Assembly: GCA_022036555.1 (NCBI GenBank)
Contig: CM039134.1
Span: forward strand, 10,540,818-10,604,817
DNA: 64,000 bases
Direction: 5' to 3'
Source: Microstegium vimineum
Lineage: Eukaryota; Streptophyta; Magnoliopsida; Poales; Poaceae
The notes under the pieces are model-generated. The model was not told the DNA's origin, made no database searches, and saw only the letters and a program-made list of their open reading frames with translations. A program made the translations under genes and the position numbers. This document shows positions 11,810 through 23,715 of this stretch, one piece after another; positions within the stretch are counted from its first letter, which is position 1, and each line of letters opens with the position of its first letter.

Positions 11810-12525
11810 TCCGTCGGCCGTTGGCGTCCTTAAGAACTTGCACTCGAAGAGATCAGAAACTTTGTCTGGCTGTTGGCGTCGGCATCCTGGAGTAGTAACA
11901 TCCTAGCCCTCAACAGAGTTGTTTAACTCGGCGAGATCAGAACATAGTACTTGTTTCTCAGCGAGATCAAAAACTTTCTTCTAAACGTCGAGACCCTAAT
12001 GATCCAACTAAAACCAATATCAATATCAATACTATATATAAGTAGAAAAAAATCAATACTATATATAAGTAGAAAAAACAAGAAATTCGAGTCGAACTTG
12101 AGTATGTCCAACGTAACCTGAAATTGATTTTTTTTTTCTGATATAGAAGTATGGGAGCCGGAGTCTTGTTGCATTTGTATCCAATCCAATTCCGATGTGT
12201 GCATAGGCGTCGATGACGGAGTTGGATGCAGGCATAACCGATGTAGGCGTACCAGACGGCGTCATACCGGAAGAGCCCGGCTGCGGAGGATGAAACCGAC
12301 GGCGGGATGGGGAAGGAAGGCGAGCGGCGGCGTCCGTCGCCGGCTGCCTTTTTTTTTTGGTCAGGAGGGAGAAGAAACGAAGACGGCATGAGAACGTGTG
12401 AGGGACCACGAATGAGCTGGCAGCGAGGCAATGTAGCCGAGTGGGCCGGTAGTTGGGCCAAATATAGAATGTGCCAAACGAAAAAAATGGGGAAAGAAAT
12501 TTTGCCTTTTTACTATTAGGTATAG
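11810..12525. other. Unassigned stretch with a 27-bp tandem duplication
   Basis: No supported gene. A 27-bp unit beginning ATCAATACTATATATAAG is exactly duplicated at 12025-12051 and 12052-12078. A GC-rich patch (12200-12460) gives overlapping ORFs on the minus strand with simple S/P/R-rich composition; I judge these non-coding or a decayed first exon. Confidence 0.35.
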
Positions 12526-12795
12526 ATTTTTTTATTTTGGTTAAATCTTTGAAAAATCATAGTAAATCATAGAAAATAATAAAAATAAACAATCCATTTT
12601 TTTACTCCATGTGTAGATCTATACAACATATAATATAGTATACTTTAGTACCAAGTTCATGATTCAAAGTTACATCAAAAGCTTTGTATATATCTGCTCA
12701 TGTGGATCCCAATAAAATTAGATTTTTCACTTTACAATTTTTCTATGATTTATTATGTTTTTTTAAAGATTTAGCTAAAATAAATAAAAAATAAA
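12526..12795. mobile_element. MITE-like element with ~50-bp inverted repeats
   Basis: The left end (12526-12575; TTTATTTTGGTTAAATCTTT followed by AATCATAGTAAATCATAGAA) is the imperfect reverse complement of 12738-12795 (TTCTATGATTTATTATG, then AAGATTTAGCTAAAATAAAT). The ~160-bp interior is AT-rich and non-coding. This is a foldback or MITE structure; its superfamily is not determined because no clear target duplication was seen. Confidence 0.55.
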
Positions 12796-13829
12796 AATAC
12801 AATCACCGTCGCTATAGCAAAACCACCATCCAAAACCGTTCAAGAAGTAAATAAACGTTTTTTCAAAATTAGACGGGGAAGATTTTTGGTTTTATAGTTC
12901 GAGAAGAAAAAACAAACTTGGGAGAAAAGACTTCTCTCCATTGCTGTTGCGAATAGGCCCATAAACGGGCTTGCTTGATGTTGGAGCCCATGACTTGCAT
13001 GCCTACAAGTATTGGCCCATTCAGATCCACGTGGTCCGTCCATCCATTGTTGAGCATCGGATCAAACTTGGACTAGTGTAGGAGTAGAGATGACAACAAC
13101 TATATAGCCATCGGCTTGTAAAAAAAAACTATATAGCCATTGGGAGCCGTCGGGTAGTGCTATCCCACGTGTAAAATTGTACTCGCTAAAATATTTACTC
13201 GTGTGTGGATAAAAAATTTTATCCATACCCGTACCCGCACGAGTACAAAATACAGGAAGGATAACCCGTACCCAAATATATATATCCGCTACGAACCATA
13301 AAAACATGAGTATATTATAGTAATAAAATTAGATATCGCCAATTTTTTGTTAATAAAGATCAAGAATTATAACAAGCAACCAAAATTACACTAGTTAATA
13401 ATCTAAATAGTCATAAATATATCGGATATATCATATATGTGTATTCTATATATAGTAATTAATTAATGAAGCCACATGTATTATTAAGCCGAGTATAAAT
13501 TACCCATATATACACGAGTATGAGTACCATACCCGCGCACCTAATGGTAAAGATTTTTACCCATTATCATACGGGTGAATAACTCTGTTTCCGTTCCCGC
13601 GTACGGCGTACCTAATGAGTTTATGATCTTTGCCCATTATCATAACGGCAGCTAAATAACTCTTTCCATACTCACCCAATCGTGTAACCAGTTCGCGGCC
13701 ATCTTTAGGACAGGAGTAGGAGGCGGCCGCCCGCCCGCCCCTTCCCTCCTCCGACCAAGACCAAACCCTGATAACCACGAACACGGATACGGAGATAATA
13801 GTAAGGATCGTCGCCGGCGACCGGGAGGG
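12796..13829. other. Intergenic; degenerate hAT-like MITE and 5' flank of LisH gene
   Basis: 13086-13690 carries repeated phrases of the type 'TACCCGT', 'GGGTAAA', 'ATGGTAAAGATTTTTACCCATTATCA', beginning near TAGAGATGACAAC. Such sequence is common in non-autonomous hAT elements of plants, but I could not define both ends. 13690-13829 is GC-rich and is probably the promoter and 5' UTR of the LisH gene. Confidence 0.3.
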
Positions 13830-16480
13830 ATGAAGCCTCAGTCTTCCCCCGTGGTTCTGCTCCACCTCCGCCGGCTGGATCACTTCCTCAAGCGCCAGGG
13901 CCTGCACAGCACCGCCCATACGTACGACCGCCTGCCCGCCCTCCCGCCCGTCCTCCGCTCCCTCGTGCTTGATTTCTTCCGTCAAGTTTTGTTTTGTCAG
14001 TGTCAGTTCCCTGCGATTATTGCGTCTCCATTGGCGTCGAGGTGAGCCGAGCCGTAGATTCGAACCGGGGAATTGATTCCTATGTTTCTAGATGGATTTT
14101 TCAGGCTTGAGAGGGAGTCCATGGTGTACTTCGACGCCGCGCATATGCAAAAGCTGGTGAAGAGTGGGCGGTGGGAAGCCGCCGGAGTCTACCTGAAAGG
14201 ATTCTCATCCCTCTGGGTTGGGGAGGGCATTACCCAGAAATACACCTCCTTCTTTCACAACATCCAGCACCACGCCATGCTTGCTTTCGTCGCCTGCCGC
14301 GGCGAGGAAGGTGGCCGCGACGCCAGCTCGATTTTCTCGCCCAATAATGATGCCTTCCGCAAAAAGTTCCCCGAGATTGCGGAGCGCAACGACCTGTATC
14401 GCTCCATGGCCTCCGCACAAGCCAGGTACCTAGGCTAATCAACCAAGCACACACTAGCTCGAAATTCAAACGATTTTCCAGGTTCAGTTCTTATGAATTG
14501 TGATGGGGCTTTGATTTGTGCCTTCAGGGCATCCGTGAACTGGGAGGACATAAAGCTCAAAACCTTGGAGGAACTGCAGGAGTTGCTTCGTTTTCATCCT
14601 GAAGTCAAATGCAACTTGCGAATGCGAGAGCTGCAGTGCACACCCATGGCATCAGAAATAACTCCCCTTGGGTATGTCTCTCAGTCTCCTTTCATCTTCT
14701 CAGCCCTTGCCCTGTTCAGCAAGAGGCGTCTCTCTTAGCCCTGTCCAGTCATACCCTTACATGAATGTCTTCCGTCCACATCGACAGTTTGCGGGGGTCT
14801 TGGAGGCATCAAAGGAAGAGAGTGGAGCGCAAACCAGCATGTGAACTCGCACGTTTCCTTCTGCAGAAGAAGAAGAAGAGGTAGCGCATACAAATAGATC
14901 TGCCAACATATTATCAGAATTTTGAGCATTTACATTTTCAACCATCAGTATGCCTCTGTGTAAATGTTCCTTTCTGTTATATGCAGGCTTCCTTGCAGTC
15001 AGCAGACAAATCAGCACGGTGACTCAGGTCAGCATTCAGTCCCTTGATATGCTTTTAGTAGATGTACTTGTGCGATATATTGGGTGTCTTTTTTTTATAA
15101 AAAAAATGACATACTGGTTACCATACTAGATGTTTTCTTTCCGAATCTTCCTCAATTTTCTTCTTTAGACTCTCATGATCAGTTTTAGCGTTGTTTACTC
15201 ACTTTTCACGACTACTATGTGGTGTAGTTTTTGTTTGAATCTTGTGGTTCACATTTAAATTGGAACCTTTAGGACCATACCTCATCTCCTTATGCTTTCT
15301 TTCTTTATCTCATTATTCATGGATTCTTGATTTCGATGCATATAATCTAAGCCCCTGCTATCCTTGCCTTGTCATATGCATACACAATATTTCTTCTACT
15401 TTAGAAGTATCATCCTTGGTTTGTAACTTGAACACTGTGCTCCACAGGTGTTCCAAGGGCTCCAATTTTGGAGGCTATGCTGCCTATATCAGAAAGACCA
15501 ACTAAAATTATTTCAATAGCTCCAAATATTAACACAGGTAAAATATTTGAATATTCATTGTTTTGCAACAATGAGAATTCATGTGCTCTCTTTTTTTTGC
15601 AACTGAAAATATAAAATAGGCCAAATGTCTGAAACAAGTTACCATAAAGGACACGCTGGTGCCTATGCTGAACCTTACCCATTGCATGTAATTTATGTGG
15701 TTGTGTTTGTCAGGTACGAAGCATTCAAGACCTTATGATGCTCATTTTTCCCAAAATTTTGAGCAAGCTTTTGATTCACAAAAGGGTGCAAAGAGGCTAC
15801 GGACAACTGGAGAGTTTGCTGAAGTATGCCCTATCTGATACCTGCATGTGTAACTTTGAAAACCTGAATGGATAGGGCTACAGGATGCATGTCTTCTGTC
15901 TGTAGTTCTATAGTTTCTATACTTACTATTTTTACTGGTGGGAAACCTGCCCTTTTCTTAATCGATCAGTGTGTTCGTTGTAGAATTATACAAGAGTTCT
16001 AATTTGGACTTGCCAGTAGGCACCATCATTTGTAACTGAAACTTTTAGGATACTGATATATAATCTCTGGTCTTGTACAGGAAGCAAAGGCGGACGCTTT
16101 GGTCCACTTTTCACTGGAAATGAGAAAACAGTTTTTGTTATCATCAGAGGTACTATATATGGACTTTGTAGAGTAACCTCCTATTCTCTTTGGCTTCCAT
16201 AAATCACAGAAGAAGTTGTCCCATTTAAACTAATCCTTTCTCAACAACCTAACAGGGGCCTTCTACCTAGAATACCCTTTTTTTTCTGAATTGTAGAATA
16301 CCCTGCTTCTTCTATACATCAGAGGAAAAAGTAGATATAATGTAGTTATAAGAGTATGTGGGTCGACTAGTAGCTAAAACCATATATGGACCTGCTTGCT
16401 TTTTCTTTTGTTAACTCTTAAGTCTTAACTCATATGTTCTTGTTGAATTGTAACAGAAATTCAATTCATTTAGTGTTTGA
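13830..16480 (+). CDS. LisH-CTLH domain protein (spliced host gene)
   Basis: ATG at 13830. Exons: 13830-13921, 14105-14425, 14528-14671, 14788-14880, 14987-15027, 15448-15537, 15714-15823, 16081-16149, and a possible short last exon 16457-16480, giving 327 aa. All introns are GT-AG and phase is kept throughout. Residues ~8-31 form a LisH dimerisation motif. Residues ~31-100 form a CTLH domain (HTLERESMVYFD across the first junction, then YLKGFSSLWV and FFHNIQHHAML). A basic KKKKR lies near residue 214, a possible nuclear signal. LisH-CTLH pairs occur in TOPLESS-like co-repressors and GID/CTLH-complex proteins, where they mediate self-association. No WD40 repeats are seen, so I cannot assign a complex. 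A longer exon 1 using the donor at 14042 stays in frame but inserts 40 unlikely residues. An alternative last exon lies at 39968. Confidence 0.85.
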
Positions 16481-16859
16481 ATCGAAAGTTACTTAATTCC
16501 CTGCAGTATAAACCACGTGCATTAATAGAGTGATATTCATGGCAATGCGCAACCATAAGCTTGACCAGATTGCCTTCCAGAATTGGATGATTTGGTATCT
16601 GTAGGATCACTTGACAATACTTTACTTCTGCCTTGTTTATAGCTGTTTGGGGGCAGCTATGCAGTGAAAAGTATCTTTTTATGTTTTCATGATTGAGGCA
16701 ACCGTAATCAAAGCTCTTATTTCCTAACTTAACTTCCATAAGAGATTTGCAAGAGTTTAGGGTACGTGTATCTGTCGTGGCAAAGAAGCCCTTGTCATCT
16801 GCAAGTTGGGACTAGTAGTCTGATCCTTACCAGCTGCTATGCTGTAAACATGTGCATTT
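16481..16859. other. 3' UTR or intron 8 of the LisH gene
   Basis: AT-rich host sequence up to the L1 LINE. If the last exon is 16457-16480 this is 3' UTR; if it is 39968-40012 this is intron. Confidence 0.4.
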
Positions 16860-17064
16860 TTCAATGACTGCATTCTGGGTTTGGATCTTGTTGAATTACC
16901 CTTCAATGGCAGAAATTTCACGTGGAGCAACATGCAGTCAGACCCCCTTCTAGTTAAGCTTGATTGGGTTTTTTCCTCAGTCTCTTGGAACCTGTCCTAT
17001 CCTGGAACGTTGGTCCAACCTTTAGCTAGGCCAATTTCAGATCATATTCCTTTTGTACATTTGG

Positions 17065-18457
17065 GATCGGACGCGACCCGGCCCTCGCGTCGCCCCCGAC
17101 GGGTGACTCGGGGGCACCCGCCGCCGCCTGTCCGGAGCCGCCCTCCACGCGTCCTCTTCGGCCGCCGTCGCCACCTCCCTGCACACGGCGGCGGCGGCCA
17201 GCGGCGGGCCCCAAGAAGGTTCCCCGTCCGCGCCTCCCTAGGCCTCCTGTGCACCTCCGTGCCTCCTCAATCCCCCTTCTTCTCCGGTACCGGTGGTCCC
17301 TGGGAAGAGGCGCGGCCGATCCGCCCCCTCCTCGACTGGATCCGTTCCCTCCGCGCCACGACTTGGCCCTTCCGCGTCCGGATCGACCGGCGGAAGGTCT
17401 AGGGTGGCGGCGGGGCCGACGGCCACCGGGAGGAGGCGTGACCGATCCGGTCCTTCTCCACCGGATCTGCGATTCGCCCGGCGGTGCTGCGAGGTGGCGA
17501 CCTGCTCGGGTGGCGGCCGATCTGACACGCGCCCCGGTGGCCTAGGCGACGCGGACGGCGACACCGTTCTCTCCACCGATTGATGGATGGACGGACCGCG
17601 GCCGGCGTACCTACACCGGTGAAGGGGTCTGGCGGCGGCGGGCCAATCTGGGTATCCCAGGCTTGGATCCGCCGGCTGCTGCCCCGTGCTGCCCCTTCTC
17701 GGTGCGGGTGGTGCTCCGACGATGCGGACTCGGGCGGGCGTTTGCCTCGGGTCGGGGACTTTCCCCGGGCGGCGGCTTGGGGGACGATCTGGACCCCCGG
17801 GCACCGGATAAGGATGGCAGTGTTGGCACCGGCCATATCGACAAGCCGTCCAACCCGCCCTCCCACAGACCACGTCGCTCGCAGGCGGCCCGTAAATCGG
17901 CTCTGACGTCAACATCAAAGGATATCGTCGCCCCCTGTTTTTCTGCTACCTCACTGTATCTGGTGAAGACCCTGCCGATCATCTCCGGCATCTTCGTATG
18001 TAGGTTTTCGGCTTGGATGTGCCTTGCAGGATATTGGAATACGGGTGAAAACCCTGCTTGGCGGTGCTAGGCCGGCGGCGATGACGCAATCAACGTCATT
18101 TTCCCCCTTGGAGGCGTCGCTGAAGTTCCCTCTTCCTTTCGTTGATGATGGCGTCTGCTGACGTCATTTACCTTCTTGAAGGCATCAACACAAGCACACC
18201 CCGCTCCTATCCATGCTTGCACTGCGCCTGCACTGCGTCATTTTGGACTCAGCTACGGCGTCAAGAGCAAGCCAAGGACGCCCTCTCGTCGATCAAATAG
18301 CGGGTAGAAGCATCTATCGTTTTGTTGTAATTGTCCTGGTCTATGTATAAGACTATGGCTTTTCTCTCTTTTGTTTTTCTATCTCTTTTTGTATTTGTTG
18401 GCTGTGTACATCCCCGGATGTAGAGGCCGAATATTGAATATCCTTTATCGAAAAAAA
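17065..18457 (+). mobile_element. LINE-like or SINE-like insertion in the L1, GC-rich with poly(A)
   Basis: It splits the L1 endonuclease from its linker. The first ~1.1 kb is very GC-rich and gives overlapping ORFs on both strands, none credible. The last ~150 bases are T-rich, resemble a non-LTR 3' end (GGCTGTGTACATCC, then GATGTAGAGGCCG) and finish in a 7-base A run at 18451-18457. I infer a non-autonomous non-LTR element. I found no convincing target duplication, so the left boundary is approximate. Confidence 0.45.
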
Positions 18458-19664
18458 TATCGACAGCTGCATACCAAAAGCTAATTGTTTCAGATTTGAA
18501 AATTTCTGGATTCAACACCCAGGGTTCAAAGAAATTGTTGATTTGCATTGGAAAAACTCACATGTATATGGTAATGCATCCAAGAATATCTCAGCCAAAC
18601 TCAAACAGGTTAGAGCTGGACTCAAATCTTGGAGCAAAAGCCTATCTAACCTGAGTAAGCTTATTTATAACTGTAATTGGGTCCTTCTCCTTCTAGATGG
18701 ACTTGAGGATCAAAGATCTCTGTCCAATTTGGAATTAAATTTTTAGGAAGCTGGTGAAAGCTCACCTGTCTTGTCTTATGGAATCTAGGAGAATTTTTTG
18801 GAAGCAAAGGAATACTGTTAGATGGGTTCAGCTGGGAGATGAGAACACCTCCTTTTTTCATAACACTGCTACCATCTCACACAAGAAGAATTTCATAACT
18901 TGTCTCTCTTCCTCTGGAGAGACCTATGTTGATAATGATAGTTTTGTGGGACAGCTTTAAAAAGAGAATGGGAACCTCTGAATTTGTTGGCATCCCTTAC
19001 GATTTGTCTTCTCTAATCTTTTCTGTTCCCATGGAACTTTTGGAGTTGGATAGAGATTTCAGCCAGGAAGAGATATCAACAACTGTTAAGAATCTTCCTA
19101 ACAACCATTCCCCTGGGCCAGATGGTTTTAATGGTCTTTTCATCAAAACCTGATAGGACATAGTTAAAGAAGATTTCAATAGGCTTTTTATTGCCTTTTG
19201 CAGTTCATCTGTGGACTTAAGAAGCATCAATTCATCACATATTGCGTTGATCCCCAAGAGGTCCAACCCTGAAACTGTGGATGACTTTAGACCAATCTCC
19301 TTGCTCAACTACTCTATCAAATGTATCACAAAGATCCTTTCCTCAACGTTTGAGTCAGTCATTTTACAACTTGTGCATGCAAATCAGTATGGTTTCATAA
19401 AAGGGAGGACCATCCAAGATTGTCTGGCCCGGGCTTTCCAATTTCTTCATATCTTTCACCACTCTAAAAAAGAAATAGTCATCCTGAAATTGGACTTTGA
19501 AAAGGCGTTTGACAAGGTTGAGCATGAAGCTATCATTCAAATTCTTAAGCACAAAGGCTTTTCTGATAAATGGGTGAGATGGATTCATAGTCTGCTGAGT
19601 TCTGGAGAGTCTGCAGTCCTCCTAAATGGCATACCAGGTAAACCTTTCTTATGCAAAAGGGGTG

Positions 19665-20938
19665 TGTCGGTGTCTAAAATGGCGGGGGTCTAGACGGCCA
19701 ACGAGTAAATTTCTATGCGTGTCGGAGTTCGGATGGTTACGCTCGGAGGACACAAGGATTATATTGGTTCAGGCACGAACGCCCTACGTCTAGTTTGATG
19801 CGGAGTCGTGTTACTGAGCGTGCAGAGCTTGTAGAGGGGAGCTACAAGCAATGGTGAGAGAGGGAAGGCTGTTCCCAGGTCTCGTGCGTTTGAGGTTCTT
19901 GGTTCTGGTGTGTGTGTATGAGTCGGAAAAAGAGCCGGGGGGCCCGACTGGCGATCCATTCTCCCCTTTTATACGTAAGGGGAGACAGAGGAGTACATTA
20001 TAGAGAGGGAGAGTGAACGTGGGCCCGGCTTGGGCGGCTGCTGTAGGAGTGCTTTGTCCTCTTCTTGCCTTCCTTCTTGAGGAAGATTGCGCCTGTAGGC
20101 GCATGTCCGAGTCCTGTTCGTCCTTGAGCGAGCTGTAGCCACACGCCTTGTGACCAGGAGCAGGGCTATTCCCTTACTTAGGCATGGGCGGGGGTCGGCC
20201 GCACAGGGCCGACGACGCCCTGATTTCTGTTCAAGTGTCCGTCTGGGGTATGGCGCTGGTATGTTGAGCGTAAGTCGTCGGTTAGGCAACACATGACCTT
20301 GTACCACAGGGGGAAACAGGGCATGGCGTGGTGGCTCACGCCTCGAACCCCATCCCTGAGGATGGAGGGTACTGTGGACCTTTTGACTATCTGAGCTAAG
20401 GCTTTTACGGCTGCTGTCGCAGGAAGATGCCTCCGACGAGGAGAGGCGTCACGGATGACGTCTTTCCTGCTCGGACGAGGCGAAGAAGCCCCCGAGGGAC
20501 GATGGCGTCACGGATAACGCATTGAAGCTCGGACGAGGCGGAGGAGCCCCCAAGGGACGATGGCGTCACGGATAACGCACCGAAGCTCGGACGAGGCGGA
20601 GGAGCCCCCGAGGGTTGACGTCGTCGCGGATGACGTCACCAGGGCTTGGACGGGGCAGAAGGTTTTCTGAGGAAGTGCGGGTGTTTTGGCTAAGTGGAAG
20701 GCGAGGAGGTCCCGAGGGCGGATGACATCATGGATGACGCCATCGTAGCTCGGGCGAGGCTGGGGAGCCCCGAGGGTAGACGACGTCACGAACGACGTCA
20801 CCTTAGCCCGGTCGAGGCGGAAAAATCCCCCGAGGGAGTGTAGTGATTTCTGGTTGATTGGGGACGAGAAGCCCCCGTGGGTGATTTTGGTTTCGTGGAG
20901 TGCGATAAATTGGGTACCCTATTTCTAGGTATCCGACA
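19665..20938 (-). repeat. 3' LTR of element 1
   Basis: 1,274 bp, TG...CA ends. A TATAAAAG box is seen on the minus strand at 19966-19973. A degenerate tandem array of ~57-60-bp units with GCTCGGACGAGGCGGAGGAG and GGCGTCACGGATAACG spans about 20440-20830. This array is longer than in the other LTR and explains most of the size difference. Confidence 0.9.
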
Positions 20939-20955
20939 GTAGCCCCTGAGCCTGC
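20939..20955 (-). promoter_or_regulatory. Polypurine tract of element 1
   Basis: On the minus strand AGGCTCAGGGGCTAC abuts the 3' LTR. Element 2 has AGGCTCGGGGGCTAC at the same place, so this is probably the plus-strand primer. Confidence 0.7.
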
Positions 20956-23431
20956 GATGTAGTGTGGGAGCTTCTGAGAGTGATTATGGTGGCCTGGTTA
21001 AGTTTTTGGAAATCCGTCCGGTGGGTGCGCGCGAGCGCACCCGCCGGGTGTAGCCCCCGAGGCCTTAGGAGGGTGATTTTTCCTCCTAAGGGCTTACCCG
21101 ATAGAACTGGATAGTGCTTGACCCTTCGCTCCCCTCTTGGGGCGGGGGAGGAAGGAGGACTGCTCTGTACGCCGGAGCCAGAGCTCCGGTGGCACGCCAA
21201 CCCTGTCGCGGGGTGAACAGCCGTACCTAGGCCGATGCGCCTTGAGATGACGCTTCAGTACTACGCCGTGTTGTCTTCTGGCCAGTATGGAAGGATGACC
21301 GGTCGAAGATGTGTTGTCGGTTTCGGGGTCTGACTGCGCCTCCCTGTGGCCCAGAAGTGGGCGTGCCGTGTCCTTCCCGTTCGAGGAGTGGTGCCAGGAC
21401 ACCACTCTTCCAGCGGTCAAAACTCCGAACGGCACGCCTTGAGCCTCCCTTCTGCTTGGCCTTTTATGGTCCTGCTGCACCCTCTTGAAGTGGGTTGTGA
21501 CGTACAATGCGATCTGGTCGGAAGGCAAGCGATGTAGACTTACGGGCCTGTTGCCGCGTGAGTGCCCTGGCGGGCTATAAATAGGGGCGGCCGCCCGTGG
21601 AGAGACGCACATCCCCACAGTATGGCTCGTCCTATTCTCTTCCTCCGAGGTCCATTCGGAGAGTCCCTTGAGCCGCCCTGGCGGGCGGCCCTTTGAGAGC
21701 AAAACCGGATTCAGAGGAAGTTCTGCGTTAGGGGTGGGTGCATCCCCCTCCGCTCAATGGCAGGACTGAGAGGAAGCTCTGTGATGAGCATTGCTCCCTC
21801 TTACCCTGGCCACCGGGCGAGAAGGGTATGTCACCGCCCCCTGCACGAATCGTTCCTGGGGGGCGGAGGGTGTGGAGTCCATCCCTTTATGGGTGGACCC
21901 TGCTCTCCTCCTCCGGCGAGTGGTTCGTGCTACCCTTCTCCAGCGGGCTGTCAAGGATGCGTCTGCCGGTAGAGTCATCGCAGCTCGCCCCTGACTACTG
22001 GTTGATGGTGATGTTGCCATCGGTGGGATAGGCGGGCTCGGGGCTGCCGATGTACAGTGGGCCCGGAGCTGCCTGCCAGCGACGACTTTTATCATGGAGC
22101 AGCTGGGGCGACCTAGCTGTAAAGTGCCCAACTATCTCCGGAGGAGGGACATGGCCCGGGGTTTCCTGAAGACGAGGCAGTCGTTGCTTCGCTGTAGCGT
22201 GCCTGGCTTGGGTGGCCCATGGGTCGTGATGCCGCCGTCCGAGGCGATTTTGTGCATCAGGCAGGTGCCTTCCAGTCCTGCGGCCGGATTGCCTGACCTG
22301 GATACACGGACGCGCCGGGCGATGGTGGGATGTTTAGCGCGGGTGCCGCTGGGGCATCCCTAGCTTTTGGCCTGCTGGCCCGGGATTTCCCTTCAATCCA
22401 TCTTGTAAACGTCTTTCATGCTTTCGGCGTCTGATGATTGGGCTTGTCCCTCGCGGCTCTTAGAGAGCGTGTAACCTCTGAAAGGATTAATACATGCGAT
22501 AAATTGGAATGGAAAGGTGTTTTGTGTTTACCTGTGTGGACCTCTGAAGTGAGAGGCACGGTGCGCCTTTTCCCCCCTCTGTTATCCAGTTGCTCGAACC
22601 GGTAGGAAGGGTGCGGCGGCAGCCCCCGAGTCTCTACTCGATGTAGAGAAATCGTCTCGGGTCTGTGCCGTCTTTCAATACGTTCCCCGCGCATCTCTCC
22701 GTGAGAAGGGGGAATATGAGCCGAACCATGCTATCCTCGAGTCGGACGAACCATGGATGCTCGTCGAGGTATTAAAGGGCAAATCTGAGTGGGGTGCTGG
22801 TTCCCGTTCGCTAGGGTTCTGACTTGTGGCCCATGTCGTGGCTCACCCCAAATCGGTTTCATCTAGTACCCGGGTCTGTTCGATAGGTCCCGAGGGCTCG
22901 TCGCCTTCCTTCGGTAGGAATACCATGAACCAATCATTCATAAAACGGACTCAAATACGAAATCTGAGAATGACCTTAGTATCCGATTGCAAGGCTAATG
23001 ACCGCTAGTGTTTCCATTCCCTATTCGCCCCTCGCTCTGTTGCCCTGAGACGGCCGTTTTGAACCCCACTGGGTCGGCCTGCGTATCTCTGGACTATAGA
23101 TGGGCCGTCGGGGCGTCTATAGCCCCTATCCCTTAGGATTACCTAGGCCCGGAATTTGCCGTCGCTGCTGCGCCACGTGCGCGTCTCTCCGACCTCATGT
23201 CTGTTGGCCGAGCTCAAATGAGCCAGAGGTTTTGTCGAGGAGTGTCGGGGACGTGTAAGAAGGAGAAGTCTTGTGCGCGCGCGGCGTGGTGGGACCGGAA
23301 CGGTTCCTGTAATGATGATAGATACGGGATGCGGGATTCAGAGCGAGAGAGAGGTCATCTGTGTCAGTTACCGCTGTCGTGCGCGGCTCCCGGCATCCCA
23401 GCGTACAGAGGGGCAGACGTGATCGTGCAAC
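20956..23431. other. Element 1 spacer with stem-loops next to the polypurine tract
   Basis: On the minus strand a stem-loop with arms TTAGGAGG/CCTCCTAA (plus 21064-21089) is followed by GGCCTCGGGGGCTAC, a near copy of the polypurine tract. Then comes GGGTGCGCTCGCGCGCACCC (plus 21026-21045), a near-perfect hairpin. The rest of this 2.4-kb stretch, up to the antisense promoter, shows no credible gene. Confidence 0.6.
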
Positions 23432-23515
23432 CGCATTTAATGCGACTCACGTCGTGGGGCCGTGTGCGTGGGGAGCCGTGGAGGCGCCGCTTCGCCTTGT
23501 GGTCCCTTATAAATA
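23432..23515 (+). promoter_or_regulatory. Putative promoter of the antisense gene in element 1
   Basis: The 13-bp palindrome CGCATTTAATGCG (23432-23444) is followed 63 bp on by TATAAATA (23508-23515), about 200 bp before the ATG at 23716. The same palindrome and TATA box, in the same order, precede the matching gene in element 2 on the other strand. Promoter activity is inferred. Confidence 0.6.
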
Positions 23516-23715
23516 TCCGTCCGCTGCGTCATCCCCCGCGAGCCTGCACTGTTCGCCTCTTCTGCCGCTTTGTCTTGCTCGTGCCGAAACCTCCGAATCT
23601 AGGGGTTGCGCCGCCACACCTTCGTCTCGCCCACGCCTTCCGCCGCGCAGCGCGCCACTCCCTTGGAGTGCTTTCCATGGATGGAGGACATCCGGAGCGG
23701 AGCTGGTCTCGATGT

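Noticed and set aside
7785..11817. 8-bp target duplication for the hAT element
   Set aside because: The bases beside the inverted match (GCAAAGTT and TCCGTCGG) do not agree, so no duplication is claimed.
11923..12461. Possible minus-strand gene of 160 aa
   Set aside because: It runs through a T-run and the 27-bp tandem duplication; composition is simple and no splice sites or domain support it.
13922..14041. Longer first exon of the LisH gene using the donor at 14042
   Set aside because: It keeps the frame but inserts 40 residues between LisH and CTLH. The donor at 13922 gives the expected HTLERES join.
16780..16860. Target-site duplication of the L1 LINE
   Set aside because: The sequence after the poly(A), GGCTGAACTCAGG, was not found before the L1 start.
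17026..18070. Long ORFs on both strands in the poly(A) insertion
   Set aside because: All frames stay open because the DNA is GC-rich. None shows a motif, and no frame is favoured.
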